A stretch of DNA of 64,000 nt from a virus. This document shows positions 1-9,554 of the stretch, one piece after another. The position numbers were made by a program, and so were the translations under genes. The stretch is taken from the IMG/VR virus record IMGVR_UViG_3300030419_004954, positions 1 through 64,000 of that record; one strand, 5' to 3'. Every line of letters starts with the position of its first letter. The stretch's first letter is position 1. Under the pieces are notes generated by a model, which was given only the letters and a program-made list of their open reading frames with translations, did not search any database and was not told the origin of the DNA.

Positions 1-413
1 AAGAAAGAGCCATTCCAACAGTAAATGGTATAAGTAAGAACCCCGGTAAATACTGCTCTTTTGGCTTCTTTCAGCTAAATGTGTGCGGAGGCGGTGCCGA
101 GGGCATGCTTATTGCTAAAAAATATAAGTTTATGAATGACGATGGTACATGGACCTCCACTGGGCAACAAGATTTTATTACTTTTATTCAAAAAAACAAT
201 GGCCAAGAACAATTAAATTATGTTGGCCCAAGGTTGGTGCAACTGGGATTAGATAGGACCACAACCAATCCTTACACTTTTGGTTATGAAATGTGCGTTA
301 AATTTGAGAACCCTGCGAACGCCAAAGAAAAAGGCAAAGAAAGAGGCGCCACTGCTGAAAAGATATTGCGCGACTACCAAGCTGCCAAAGCAGCCCCCGC
401 AAGCAACAACTAA
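1..413 (+). CDS. Lysozyme-like cell-wall hydrolase, 3' part (left end cut by window)
   Basis: The frame is open from the first base (first whole codon at base 3) to the stop at 411-413, so this is the C-terminal part of a longer gene; the GTG at 81 is not needed as a start. The visible protein contains SFGFFQLN followed by a Gly-rich CGGG, the usual look of the active-site region of lysozyme-superfamily/lytic transglycosylase folds. It then has YEMCVKFENP and a later R-x2-A-x2-I-x3-Y stretch, which resembles the end of phage tail-lysozyme domains. I infer a peptidoglycan-cleaving tail lysozyme or endolysin. The catalytic Glu would lie upstream of the window and cannot be checked. Its place just before spike-like and baseplate genes favours a virion-associated role. 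Confidence 0.6.
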   Translation, partial: ERAIPTVNGISKNPGKYCSFGFFQLNVCGGGAEGMLIAKKYKFMNDDGTWTSTGQQDFITFIQKNNGQEQLNYVGPRLVQLGLDRTTTNPYTFGYEMCVKFENPANAKEKGKERGATAEKILRDYQAAKAAPASNN

Positions 414-449
414 TAAGTTTTTGTTTAAAAAAACATAAAGGAATTACAC

Positions 450-1409
450 ATGGCTGGAAACTTAAAACAAGACGGAAAAGCAATTGACGTACAATGCCTC
501 TCGTTTACAAACGAAGATATTAAAGAGGTTATCGCATCAGGTGAATTTACTGGCCCTTTTCACACACCTTTGGCTGAATGTATTCCGGTTTACGATCAAG
601 CACCATCTGAAACAGTCATGGCTGGTGAAAATAATGCTTTTATGATACTTGGAAGAGACAGACCGTATTCAAACGGCTCCGGCAAAGGTGCGTTTGGTGG
701 TAAGTGTGGCCGTGTCCATCTTATAGCAGGGCTAGCATCTGCCTACAGAGCAAACAATGATGCTTTAGTTACTGGGCCAAATCTAATCACAGATGCAGCC
801 ACTGTTTATATTTCTGAAAGATCAAATATTGATGAATATTTTGGACTACCTACCGGAACAAATAGAAGCGCCAATGATCGCTCAGCAGTTGCACTAAAAG
901 CAGACCACATTAGAATTGTTGGGCGAGAGCACGTTAAAATTTATGCCGGTCCATGCTTGAACTCATCAATCAAAAAAGAGACGCTTTCCACTGGTGGGTC
1001 ACTTGATGCACGTGGAAAAATTGACCTCATAGCAGGAGATTCGGAGAATCTACAGCCAGCAGTAAAGGGAAATGATTTAAAAGAATACCTCGGAACTTTG
1101 ACTGATATATTGGAAGATGTTGTAGCAGGAATGGCTGACTTGAACAATCGAATGATCAGAATGAACAATGCTCTTCTTTTGCATACACATCCTGTAGGTG
1201 GTGTCGGTGTTGGTATTGCCCTTCCAAGTGTCGGAACTCTTCCGTTTGCTATCGGAGCAGACTACCCAAAAGGCTTCAAGGCTTCTCTTAATAACCTTTT
1301 AAATCAATTTAATTTGGTCATTCAGGAGATCAATTTTGGTGACTATGAAGATAGGCTTCCAATTTTAGGAAAGAGAAATTATTTATCAGATAGCGTATAT
1401 ATAACATGA
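450..1409 (+). CDS. Baseplate spike-like virion protein
   Basis: This 319-residue protein starts at ATG 450 after AAAGGAA. It carries a central stretch (about residues 148-175, with KADHIRIVGREHVKIYAG) that looks like short repeating beta strands, then LQPAVKG and a helical segment leading into HTHPVGG. That arrangement, beta-strand body, LQP-VKG, helix and H-x-HP, is one I associate with baseplate/spike-region proteins of large myoviruses. No enzymatic motif is visible. It ends 4 bases inside the next gene (ATGA overlap at 1406-1409), so the two are probably translationally coupled. The position between a lysozyme-like gene and the gp25/gp6 pair supports a baseplate hub or spike role. A precise T4 equivalent cannot be assigned by eye. 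Confidence 0.45.
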   Translation: MAGNLKQDGKAIDVQCLSFTNEDIKEVIASGEFTGPFHTPLAECIPVYDQAPSETVMAGENNAFMILGRDRPYSNGSGKGAFGGKCGRVHLIAGLASAYRANNDALVTGPNLITDAATVYISERSNIDEYFGLPTGTNRSANDRSAVALKADHIRIVGREHVKIYAGPCLNSSIKKETLSTGGSLDARGKIDLIAGDSENLQPAVKGNDLKEYLGTLTDILEDVVAGMADLNNRMIRMNNALLLHTHPVGGVGVGIALPSVGTLPFAIGADYPKGFKASLNNLLNQFNLVIQEINFGDYEDRLPILGKRNYLSDSVYIT

Positions 1410-4400
1410 GCGAATCAAATCCATCAAAATTCTTAAACAAACAAGAAGATGTCTGTTTACCAACCCAAGAAGCGACTCCTCCTCCAAAGGTGTGCCCAAC
1501 TTGTATACCTGATCCAAATGCAATCGAGGTGGTGTGGCACCAAAACGAAGAGCCATATCTTGATAGAAGAACGTGCGAATATGTTGTCCGAGTTAATGTT
1601 AACAACGAAGGCGATTCTTATGATGTGTCTCAAATTAGAGATTCAGGTAAAAGTCTAAAAGAAATCATTGATTCTTATAAGATAGCAGGAATTTATCAAT
1701 TGTTGCGATTCTTTGATAAGGAGATATCAAACGATGTAGTGTTCGCTTTTCCTGATAGCCCTCAAAAACTTCAAAGAATGCTTAAGGAAAAGAACGCAAC
1801 AACCGAACAATTGATTGAGGTTGTAACTCAACAAGTTCAAAACGGAAGTTATGACTCGTACGGTATACAAGAGGCAGTACTTCAAGCTTACAATCTGTCC
1901 AATGCCGATGGTTTTAATCCTGAAGGTCTGGAACTCTATGCAAGATCCGACGACTATTGGATTTCTACATATCAATCTCCCAAAGGGGGCGTGCCTATCT
2001 GGGTAAAGGTTGTAATACCTGCATTTATATTTGATAGAGTCCCTGCTGAACAATTCGTTGAAGAACCAGAGGATGCCGCAACAATTAAAGAGGTTGTCCT
2101 CGACGGTATAAGAGTTAAAGGCCAACTTAGAAGGCTGAAGCGTACCTTGGATGTATACAGCAAATATCAGGCCATGTGGTGGCAAACCGAGAAAGGTAAG
2201 TTGGTATTTCAGAAGGATCCCGTTATTGGATCATACAAGAATTCGTTTTATTGCAAAATATATCCAGAAAAATTAGACACGGCTTTGGACGACATTGAGG
2301 AACTGATTGAGGCTCAAACTCCATACAAGCTTAGATCGATAGTGACTCCCAAATCTGTTATCAAGATTAAGATTACATTCAAGAGCGAAAACGAAAATAA
2401 TCCCTATTATATCAAAAAACTAGAAGTTATGGGCAATGATTGTCCAGAGTACGAAAGAATTAGTTTAAATCGATTAAAAAAATCTGATGGCGTTAAATAT
2501 AAGGCACCGTTCAACAACCCCACCGTGATGGGGTACATAGCACAACTTAACGATATAGAAAGTGATTTAAATTCACGAGAGACCCCTCCGTGGCTTGACT
2601 TCTTGGTGCAATATACTTACCCCGAACTCTCTTTGGATTACGGTAATGAGACAGCAGAGACTTCTGTCGTTGAGGCCGGTACTTCAATATTAGGATGCGT
2701 TATAGACAATCAGGGTGGAACCGAAGGTCTTCGTGATTTCTTCTTCGACCAAATCATTTCGACATGGGATAGTCTTCAATATAAATGGAACCAGAACGCT
2801 TGTAAGATATTAGCCGCTGGAGCAGCCGCCTCCAGAGGAGACGACAAGGCACTCGACAGGCTAGAGAGTGATCTCGCTGATGAAAACTTCAATGCTCAAA
2901 ACCCAAGTTTGTTTGATGCTCGCCGTGACCATCAAGATTCTTTGGGCAGCGAACGTGTTCAAGAGGGGTTTGATAGTCTCAAAAACTTACAGACAACGAT
3001 AGACTCCGAGAATGAGAAAATTGTTGGATTTAAAAGAGAAACAGAGTTCTTGATAGGACGTATAAGTTCCCGAATGCAGGATTTCGCAGCTTACGAACTC
3101 ATACTAAGTTTTGAAAACAAGCCACTTAGGAGCAAACCCGCCGACGCTAGACTTACCGCTAACAATTACGGCATAGATACATTGGATGATATAATCGATG
3201 AACTTGAAGAGGTCATTAAAAAAATTGATGAAAGCCAAAATACTATCGATGAATCTCACGCACAAATGGTGTTTTTAGAAAACTCAAACGCTAGAGAAAG
3301 AGAACGAAAACAAAATCAAGAACGCAGAAAAGCAACCCGAGAAGCAAGATCGGAAAAACGCGCTGCTCGACGCTCGTGGGAAAGTATCTATGATCAGGCT
3401 GACGAGATTGAAAACAAAAGAGATCTACGCAGAGAACAGAGGAAACAAAGAAGAGAAGATCGTCAATTCTTTAAATCTGAGGCGAAAACAAGACGAAGAA
3501 ACCGAGGTTCGGAAAGAGGCGAAGACCCCTTTGTTCGGGCTGCAAGAGACGCAGTGTTAGAATCTTTTGAATTTGAAGGTTCGCTGATTTCTATATTTCT
3601 AACTGAAGAAGAGTTCTCATCTTACGGTTTGGCTGGGTTAAATACCAGTAGACTTGCACGAAAGAAGGGCCTAAGCGCAAAACAGCGTCTTAAAAATTTT
3701 ATAAGCAACTTTGGTCTTTGCGGATTCACCAAGCTTATTCAGAAAGCAATTCGTTGCTTGATGGCTGGTATGGATCTGGACACGGCTCTACGGACTATCA
3801 TACGCTCTACTCTTGAGAACATGGCCCCCGGCGGTATGGAAAAGCTTCTTTTGGGCTTGGATCCTCGCAAACAACAAGACATTAAAGATTATGTTGCTAG
3901 AACTTTTAGAAACATGCCCGCACCGTGGGAAACAAACTATGATCCGGGAAGAATCGTTACCGATCAAGAAGTACAATTACAACAAAACTCGGCGGTCTCC
4001 GATCAATTCAAATCAAAACAAGCACAAGTTGAGGCTAAAAAGTCTGAAATACAACTTATTGAATCATTCTTATCAGAACTAAAAACATATCTTGAAACGA
4101 CTGCTCGGTTTCTTGGAGATGATAGCTCTGCTCTAAGGCTGCCTGAAGGCATTGTCTTGCAACAAGGATCTCAAGGAAAAGACGTCAGTACACTACAGCT
4201 GATGCTTATTGGCTTATACGGGCCACCAATACCAGACGAATTTGAGTGGACTGCTGTAGGTTTTGAAGAAGACGGTAAATTTGGACCTAATACAAAAACA
4301 GCAGTTGAATTTTTTCAAGAAAGAAACCTTTTAGAGAAAACAGGAATTGTAGACGCTGCAACCATAGCCGTTCTGAATCCCCCAAAAGACCCCGGCGATC

Positions 4401-7400
4401 GTATCGATACAGGAGTGATCAACAGGATTACAGCGATTTTGGGCAAGACAGACGAAGAGAGCAGGATTTTAACACAATTCCAGAATCAACTCTTTAGCAC
4501 CGCTGATTCAAGAGGCGCAGATCTCATTTCCAGTCTACAAAAAGAGATAAGAGATTTAGAAGCAGAATCTACAGCATTGGGTGGAGAACAACTAGATTAC
4601 TGGAACTCGCTTTCTACTGAGGAGCAAGATCAAATGATTGCTGATGCCAGAAACCAAACTGGTGCAGTAGATATAACCAACCCAGATCAAGTGCAACAGG
4701 GATCTATTGGTAAAGCATTAGGCAACGTCCAGAAAGCAGTTTTTGATGCGTATGTTGAGGCATTCATGACTTTGGTCGGAATTCAAGATTTGTTCGCTGC
4801 GCTGGACAAAATTCCGGGTGCAAAATTGATCGGACGAATAATTGCTTCTTTTGATTGTCCAAATGTTCACTTTATTTACCCCCCAATTGACTCATTCCTG
4901 AGTACGCTCACTTTCCGACAGTGTTTGGATAACGGAAGGTTTGCCTTCCCACGGATTCCAAATTTAGGAAACATCCGCTCTCTACCCAAGATCATATGGG
5001 GATTTTTAAAAGAGGCATTCAAAAAAGCCATTGAAGAATTAATAGTCAGGGTTATAACGGCGTTTGTTCTAAAAATACTGTTAACAATCGAGAATGCGCT
5101 ATGTAAGGCGCTTGAAGCAGTGGGGCAGTTTGCAGCAGAGGCGGTTAAAGGCCCCGAAGCAAACTTTGGCGGCCTGATGAGAGACTTTTTCTGTGGTGAT
5201 GATGCATCCGACGACGAGATTCAAGACTTTACATCCAGTTTGCTCACATCGATTGGTGTTACTAACAATGAGCTTGATCGATTAGCCAAACAAACAACTC
5301 AAAATGATTTGAGAAACAAACATTTACAAATAACTCAAACTATCGCTCGGATATCATCTCGCAGAGAATTGGAACAGCTTATCGTTGCGAATGATGGAGA
5401 ACAAGACGTAAACACTTTGAGCAGAATATCTTCAACAATCACCCTTCAGTATCCCGAATTTGAAGCGTTCTTTAACACTCCTGAGAAAGTAGCAGCGATA
5501 TTTTCATCGATTGGTAACTTTTTGACTCCTGACCAGCGACAAGCGGTGAGAGAGAATCTTCAACGTCCCGATGTGGATCTGCCTGTTGATGCAAGCATTT
5601 GTTTAACTAACGAACAACTTGAGGATTGGAACAATAAAAGACAAGCACTTCTAACCAACGCTGGTTTAAACCCAGAGGACGCTAAAGACTATGTTGACAA
5701 ACTGAATGAACAAGCAGAGGATGATTTAGGAGACTTAGCAGATCTCGCTAACCAAGGACCAGAACAGATATTGGGCGATGCAATAAACGATGCTCTGTTT
5801 CCAGATACCGGTGGTCGCCTTAAAGACCCATTCTGTGATCCTTCCGCAGGTGGGATTGCACAAATGGAAACTGCGGAATCAGCCGCCGTTGCTGACGAAT
5901 TGGCTGACGGTGTATTTAGATCATTGTCTCTTGCTTTCTCAAACGACATGATCGGAAAAAGAGACTCGCTTTTGGACAACATTCTTGCTGATACTTGTAA
6001 CCTTCCCCTCAAACGTCATCAACAAAGAACCAACAATGTGGTATTTCAAATTGACTGGGCCGATTCGCAAGAGGCGTGGGATGCAAAGAAAGAAAGATTT
6101 GAACAAACAAAGATCGGCGAGATCTATTTCGGAGCACTTTCCTCTGAGGAGCCCGTTGGTGTATTCCCCGAGACGGTAGGAATCCTTACTAAAGACAAGC
6201 TTAATGAAAACGAATTTGATATAAATTACACCTTTGAAACCAAGCGCCGCCCCCAAGTTAAAACAAGGACCGTCAAACAAGTCGGCGATATGAGAGACGT
6301 GAAGGTTAAATATAGAACAAAGTACAAAAAGAACCCTGACTTAACTCTCGACTTCTACAACGACAAGGATAGTGGTGTAAGATTTGAGCACGAACTTTGT
6401 ATGACGTCTTATCAAGATGGAGAAGTCAAGATCGAAAAAGACTTAGGATACAGATCGTTTATTTATTATTACGGCAACGAATACGTCCCAGACCCTGATG
6501 ATCCAGATGATGACGGCAAGGATATGCCTTACGACAATCTACAATATAGAATAAAGGTAGGTGTGCCCACTGATTTGAGTGGTGGTGCTCTATTAGAAAC
6601 TCACGGCGGAATCTCAGAGAAGGCTCTTCAAGAATTACAAATCCCTTATCAGGGTGCAATCTTTGCAAGTTATGTAAACTCGATCCTGTCTGGTGCTGGG
6701 CATCCATCGTTACCAACGAAGCCTATTGCAAAAGAGTCATATAAAAATTACACCAAATACTTGTATTCTGGAATCATGAAAGGTCTGAACACCAGATTGG
6801 ATGGAACCCAACCAGAGGGCTATGATTTTGGCTACGAAGCAAACAATCTCACCCCCGATGACTTAATTTATGTTGACCCAGAAGCCACCAGCGATGAAGA
6901 CACATGGGAGTACACTTACGACAATGAAGAAATGGTCCTCGGCAAGTCAGCCACAGAGAACCCAAGAGTTCACTTTTTAGATCCTTCCATCTACGGAGGC
7001 ACTTACGTCAATCCTCCAATCTATATTGAGCCACAAAATTTCTCTGGTTGGTTGGGTTTTGCGCAAACCATAGTTCCAGAATTCGATGGTTGTGCTCCGC
7101 GACGAACTGACTTCATAGGACTCAGAGAATTAGCAGATAACGTAAGAAAATTAGAGCGTGCAATCCCAATGGACCCAAGACTTAGGGAAGATCCTGATTG
7201 TGTAAAACATATACCATTTGATAAAATTTCTGACCCTTCAACGCTTGCTTATTTGGATACCACAATTAAAGCAACAATTAGAATCTATATCACTGAGGCA
7301 ATGACTAAAACTCTTCCGCTTCTGTCTCACATGAAATATGATAGCAAGAATTACGATTCAGGATTTGAGTCTCTAATTGTTGAGAGGATGCAAGACGGCT

Positions 7401-9091
7401 TGGATGAAACTGAAGCAAGATTCTCTATTTTTGGTGGAAGAATACAAAATTATAATTATTGGCTTTTGTTCTTAGAGCAAGCAGTACAATCATTGGTCCG
7501 CAAAATAGATTTGGGAGAAATTCAATCTAACTCCGAGATCGATGAAGCCCGAAACAAAATAAATAAAGCACAAAGAAACTTTGTTTACCCAAGTAAGGAA
7601 GCATTTATTAAGATCCGAGGCACTTCACCGGCCCTTCTAAGATATACACCGCAAGGCCAAGAAGCAAATGCAAGAGGAGAAGGCGGCATCGAAGTAGTCA
7701 ATCCTTCCAAGATTGAAGAGGAATACCGCAATCAACCAGCGGTCAGACAAATACTGCGCGGACTGTATATCGCTGGTTTTGGATCCTTAGCTAAAATGGG
7801 TAACTTTGTTGACCAAGAAGTCGAATTGAGACCTAACTTTTTGACTCTCAATGGAGCTCGTTTTGCTTCAAAGATAAACACCATACACAATGTTCGAGGA
7901 GCAGCAAAAACTTTGTTGAAATACTTGGTTAAGAGTGAATTAGAAACAATGTCCGTTGAACTAAATGAGAACTTGAAAAACCCACCATACATCGACAGCT
8001 ATCACAAATACACATTTGCACTCAGTGACGTCTATGCTGGTACAACTTTAAGATCTGGCCTTACTGAAACAGAGAAACCAATTGTAGATGGTGAGATAAA
8101 CTACGGTGATGTTCCAAATGTCGGAGAAGCGCAGACATCAACCCTGTTAGCGACCGGTGGATTTTATATTGAAAAATATATTAGAATCGTGGATAAACCT
8201 GAAGAGATGGCGGCAACCAGTCCTTTCTGGAACTCCGGTGATAACCCAGAAAGACAAGAGGGCACCACTGTCCCAGCAACATCAATAGTTACTCAGCGCC
8301 CCGACAGCCTGAGAGGGGTTTGCAGTATTCCCGAGTTTGGAGCGTACTTTGCTCAATCAAAAGACCAATTTGACGATTCAACAAACATTTCGGATATCTT
8401 TGGAGATGCGATTGCAACAACCACATCTTATGAGGGCTCCACTGGATTGAGATTTGGAGTTCGAATTTGCATGGTGTACGATCCGATAATCGGTGCTCAG
8501 ATTGACCCTTCAAAAATAGACCCTGAAGTAATACAAAGAGAGAAGGCATTTATCACTTCAATCCCAATCGCTTCTTACGAGCAGGATATTCCAGATATTA
8601 AATTTAAAGAACTTGAGTTTTCAGACAAAGATCTGGGCCAAGACTTGAAATGCTATATTGATAATCTTGCCGAATCAGAAGAATATTTGTTTGTTATGAA
8701 TTATGCATTTGGTATTACTAAGTTGCCTTCACTTTCAATGATGTATGTAAATGAATCGTTCATCGAATCAATTGGCGCTGATGTTGAGAGGGATTTGGAT
8801 AATATTATAGATCGTTTTGACGATGGCTGGAAAGGAGAAATCTTAAGTGATTCTAAAAGAATATGCCGACAGCTTTTCGCATCTTTTTATAGATCAGACG
8901 ACTTTGAGAAACCAGAACGAGATGACGGGAGGTCATTAAGAGAGATATTAAATCAATTTAAAGAGGGAAGCATCTTCGGTAAAACAGACCCAGCCATGAA
9001 ATGGTGGCGTCGAAGAAGATTGCGCTCTAGGCCGTATGATAAAAACGGTAATGAGTGCGCTGGTGAGTTTGCGTCACTATTTAAGAACTAG
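1406..9091 (+). CDS. Giant baseplate/tail protein with peptidoglycan-binding domain
   Basis: At 2561 residues this is the largest protein in the window. Residues about 912-993 form a PG_binding_1-type domain (QQGSQGKDVSTLQ, then DGKFGPNTKTAVEFFQ), which normally grips peptidoglycan. Residues about 626-709 are an extremely Arg/Lys/Glu-rich segment likely to be helical or disordered. Long helical segments flank the PG-binding domain, and the C-terminal half is rich in Pro, Asp and Tyr like other phage structural proteins. The gene overlaps the previous one by 4 bases and ends 9 bases before the gp25-like gene. The setting suggests a baseplate hub or wedge scaffold that contacts the cell wall during injection. 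No catalytic residues were recognised. Function is inferred from context and the one domain. Confidence 0.6.
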   Translation: MSESNPSKFLNKQEDVCLPTQEATPPPKVCPTCIPDPNAIEVVWHQNEEPYLDRRTCEYVVRVNVNNEGDSYDVSQIRDSGKSLKEIIDSYKIAGIYQLLRFFDKEISNDVVFAFPDSPQKLQRMLKEKNATTEQLIEVVTQQVQNGSYDSYGIQEAVLQAYNLSNADGFNPEGLELYARSDDYWISTYQSPKGGVPIWVKVVIPAFIFDRVPAEQFVEEPEDAATIKEVVLDGIRVKGQLRRLKRTLDVYSKYQAMWWQTEKGKLVFQKDPVIGSYKNSFYCKIYPEKLDTALDDIEELIEAQTPYKLRSIVTPKSVIKIKITFKSENENNPYYIKKLEVMGNDCPEYERISLNRLKKSDGVKYKAPFNNPTVMGYIAQLNDIESDLNSRETPPWLDFLVQYTYPELSLDYGNETAETSVVEAGTSILGCVIDNQGGTEGLRDFFFDQIISTWDSLQYKWNQNACKILAAGAAASRGDDKALDRLESDLADENFNAQNPSLFDARRDHQDSLGSERVQEGFDSLKNLQTTIDSENEKIVGFKRETEFLIGRISSRMQDFAAYELILSFENKPLRSKPADARLTANNYGIDTLDDIIDELEEVIKKIDESQNTIDESHAQMVFLENSNARERERKQNQERRKATREARSEKRAARRSWESIYDQADEIENKRDLRREQRKQRREDRQFFKSEAKTRRRNRGSERGEDPFVRAARDAVLESFEFEGSLISIFLTEEEFSSYGLAGLNTSRLARKKGLSAKQRLKNFISNFGLCGFTKLIQKAIRCLMAGMDLDTALRTIIRSTLENMAPGGMEKLLLGLDPRKQQDIKDYVARTFRNMPAPWETNYDPGRIVTDQEVQLQQNSAVSDQFKSKQAQVEAKKSEIQLIESFLSELKTYLETTARFLGDDSSALRLPEGIVLQQGSQGKDVSTLQLMLIGLYGPPIPDEFEWTAVGFEEDGKFGPNTKTAVEFFQERNLLEKTGIVDAATIAVLNPPKDPGDRIDTGVINRITAILGKTDEESRILTQFQNQLFSTADSRGADLISSLQKEIRDLEAESTALGGEQLDYWNSLSTEEQDQMIADARNQTGAVDITNPDQVQQGSIGKALGNVQKAVFDAYVEAFMTLVGIQDLFAALDKIPGAKLIGRIIASFDCPNVHFIYPPIDSFLSTLTFRQCLDNGRFAFPRIPNLGNIRSLPKIIWGFLKEAFKKAIEELIVRVITAFVLKILLTIENALCKALEAVGQFAAEAVKGPEANFGGLMRDFFCGDDASDDEIQDFTSSLLTSIGVTNNELDRLAKQTTQNDLRNKHLQITQTIARISSRRELEQLIVANDGEQDVNTLSRISSTITLQYPEFEAFFNTPEKVAAIFSSIGNFLTPDQRQAVRENLQRPDVDLPVDASICLTNEQLEDWNNKRQALLTNAGLNPEDAKDYVDKLNEQAEDDLGDLADLANQGPEQILGDAINDALFPDTGGRLKDPFCDPSAGGIAQMETAESAAVADELADGVFRSLSLAFSNDMIGKRDSLLDNILADTCNLPLKRHQQRTNNVVFQIDWADSQEAWDAKKERFEQTKIGEIYFGALSSEEPVGVFPETVGILTKDKLNENEFDINYTFETKRRPQVKTRTVKQVGDMRDVKVKYRTKYKKNPDLTLDFYNDKDSGVRFEHELCMTSYQDGEVKIEKDLGYRSFIYYYGNEYVPDPDDPDDDGKDMPYDNLQYRIKVGVPTDLSGGALLETHGGISEKALQELQIPYQGAIFASYVNSILSGAGHPSLPTKPIAKESYKNYTKYLYSGIMKGLNTRLDGTQPEGYDFGYEANNLTPDDLIYVDPEATSDEDTWEYTYDNEEMVLGKSATENPRVHFLDPSIYGGTYVNPPIYIEPQNFSGWLGFAQTIVPEFDGCAPRRTDFIGLRELADNVRKLERAIPMDPRLREDPDCVKHIPFDKISDPSTLAYLDTTIKATIRIYITEAMTKTLPLLSHMKYDSKNYDSGFESLIVERMQDGLDETEARFSIFGGRIQNYNYWLLFLEQAVQSLVRKIDLGEIQSNSEIDEARNKINKAQRNFVYPSKEAFIKIRGTSPALLRYTPQGQEANARGEGGIEVVNPSKIEEEYRNQPAVRQILRGLYIAGFGSLAKMGNFVDQEVELRPNFLTLNGARFASKINTIHNVRGAAKTLLKYLVKSELETMSVELNENLKNPPYIDSYHKYTFALSDVYAGTTLRSGLTETEKPIVDGEINYGDVPNVGEAQTSTLLATGGFYIEKYIRIVDKPEEMAATSPFWNSGDNPERQEGTTVPATSIVTQRPDSLRGVCSIPEFGAYFAQSKDQFDDSTNISDIFGDAIATTTSYEGSTGLRFGVRICMVYDPIIGAQIDPSKIDPEVIQREKAFITSIPIASYEQDIPDIKFKELEFSDKDLGQDLKCYIDNLAESEEYLFVMNYAFGITKLPSLSMMYVNESFIESIGADVERDLDNIIDRFDDGWKGEILSDSKRICRQLFASFYRSDDFEKPERDDGRSLREILNQFKEGSIFGKTDPAMKWWRRRRLRSRPYDKNGNECAGEFASLFKN
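9077..9083 (+). promoter_or_regulatory. Candidate late-promoter element (CTATTTA)
   Basis: CACTATTTAAG lies in the last codons of the 2561-residue gene, 24 bases before the ATG of the gp25-like gene. The same TCACTATTTAA occurs before the next gene, and related copies precede several other structural genes at 27-39 bases. Its position inside a coding sequence makes this copy weaker evidence than the intergenic ones. Confidence 0.4.
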
Positions 9092-9100
9092 GAGAACAAC

Positions 9101-9514
9101 ATGAGTATCAACCCATTTTTCAAAAAAATAGACCAAACGTCTTACACTTCTATTGCTTACGGCCCTTCTTTAGATGGAGTCACCGACCCATTGGACGATA
9201 TCACAGACCCAAAGGACCAAGTAAAGCAAAACTTTAGAATGTTGTTACTCACCAGACCCGGCGAAAGAATTACGGATTCAAGCTTCGGAATCGGCATCCA
9301 GAATTATTTGTTTGAATTGGCTAACACTGCGACCCAGAGTCAAATAAAGACCAGAATCACAAATCAAGTTGCTATCTATATGCCATACATCACAATAAAG
9401 GACTTGCGTGTCGGTCTTGCAAGCGCAGATTCTCAAGCGCTGCGCGTAATCATCCAATACTACATTCCTAGTCTGGATGTTCTTGATCAGCAAGATATGG
9501 TTTTTCCAACATAA
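9101..9514 (+). CDS. Baseplate wedge protein, gp25-like
   Basis: This 137-residue protein matches the small gp25/W-like baseplate wedge family in length and key motifs. It has QNFRMLLLTRPGER near residue 47, then SSFGIGIQNYLFE, and the characteristic late beta strands around LRVIIQYY. In T4 this protein sits in the inner wedge and joins the gp6/gp7/gp53 complex that triggers sheath contraction. AGGAGAACAAC precedes the ATG. It is followed by the gp6-like gene, the same order as in many contractile injection systems. The assignment to the family is strong. Despite the old name gp25-like lysozyme for this family, I infer no enzymatic activity. Confidence 0.85.
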   Translation: MSINPFFKKIDQTSYTSIAYGPSLDGVTDPLDDITDPKDQVKQNFRMLLLTRPGERITDSSFGIGIQNYLFELANTATQSQIKTRITNQVAIYMPYITIKDLRVGLASADSQALRVIIQYYIPSLDVLDQQDMVFPT

Positions 9515-9527
9515 TTGTGCTCAATCA

Positions 9528-9534
9528 CTATTTA
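9528..9534 (+). promoter_or_regulatory. Candidate late-promoter element (CTATTTA)
   Basis: ATCACTATTTAATTGGTGAG lies in the 40-base gap between the gp25-like and gp6-like genes, 27 bases before the start codon at 9555. It shares TCACTATTTAA with the copy at 9077 and CTATTTA with those at 29757, 48869, 56869 and 60934. Confidence 0.5.
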
Positions 9535-9554
9535 ATTGGTGAGAGGAATGTTAT

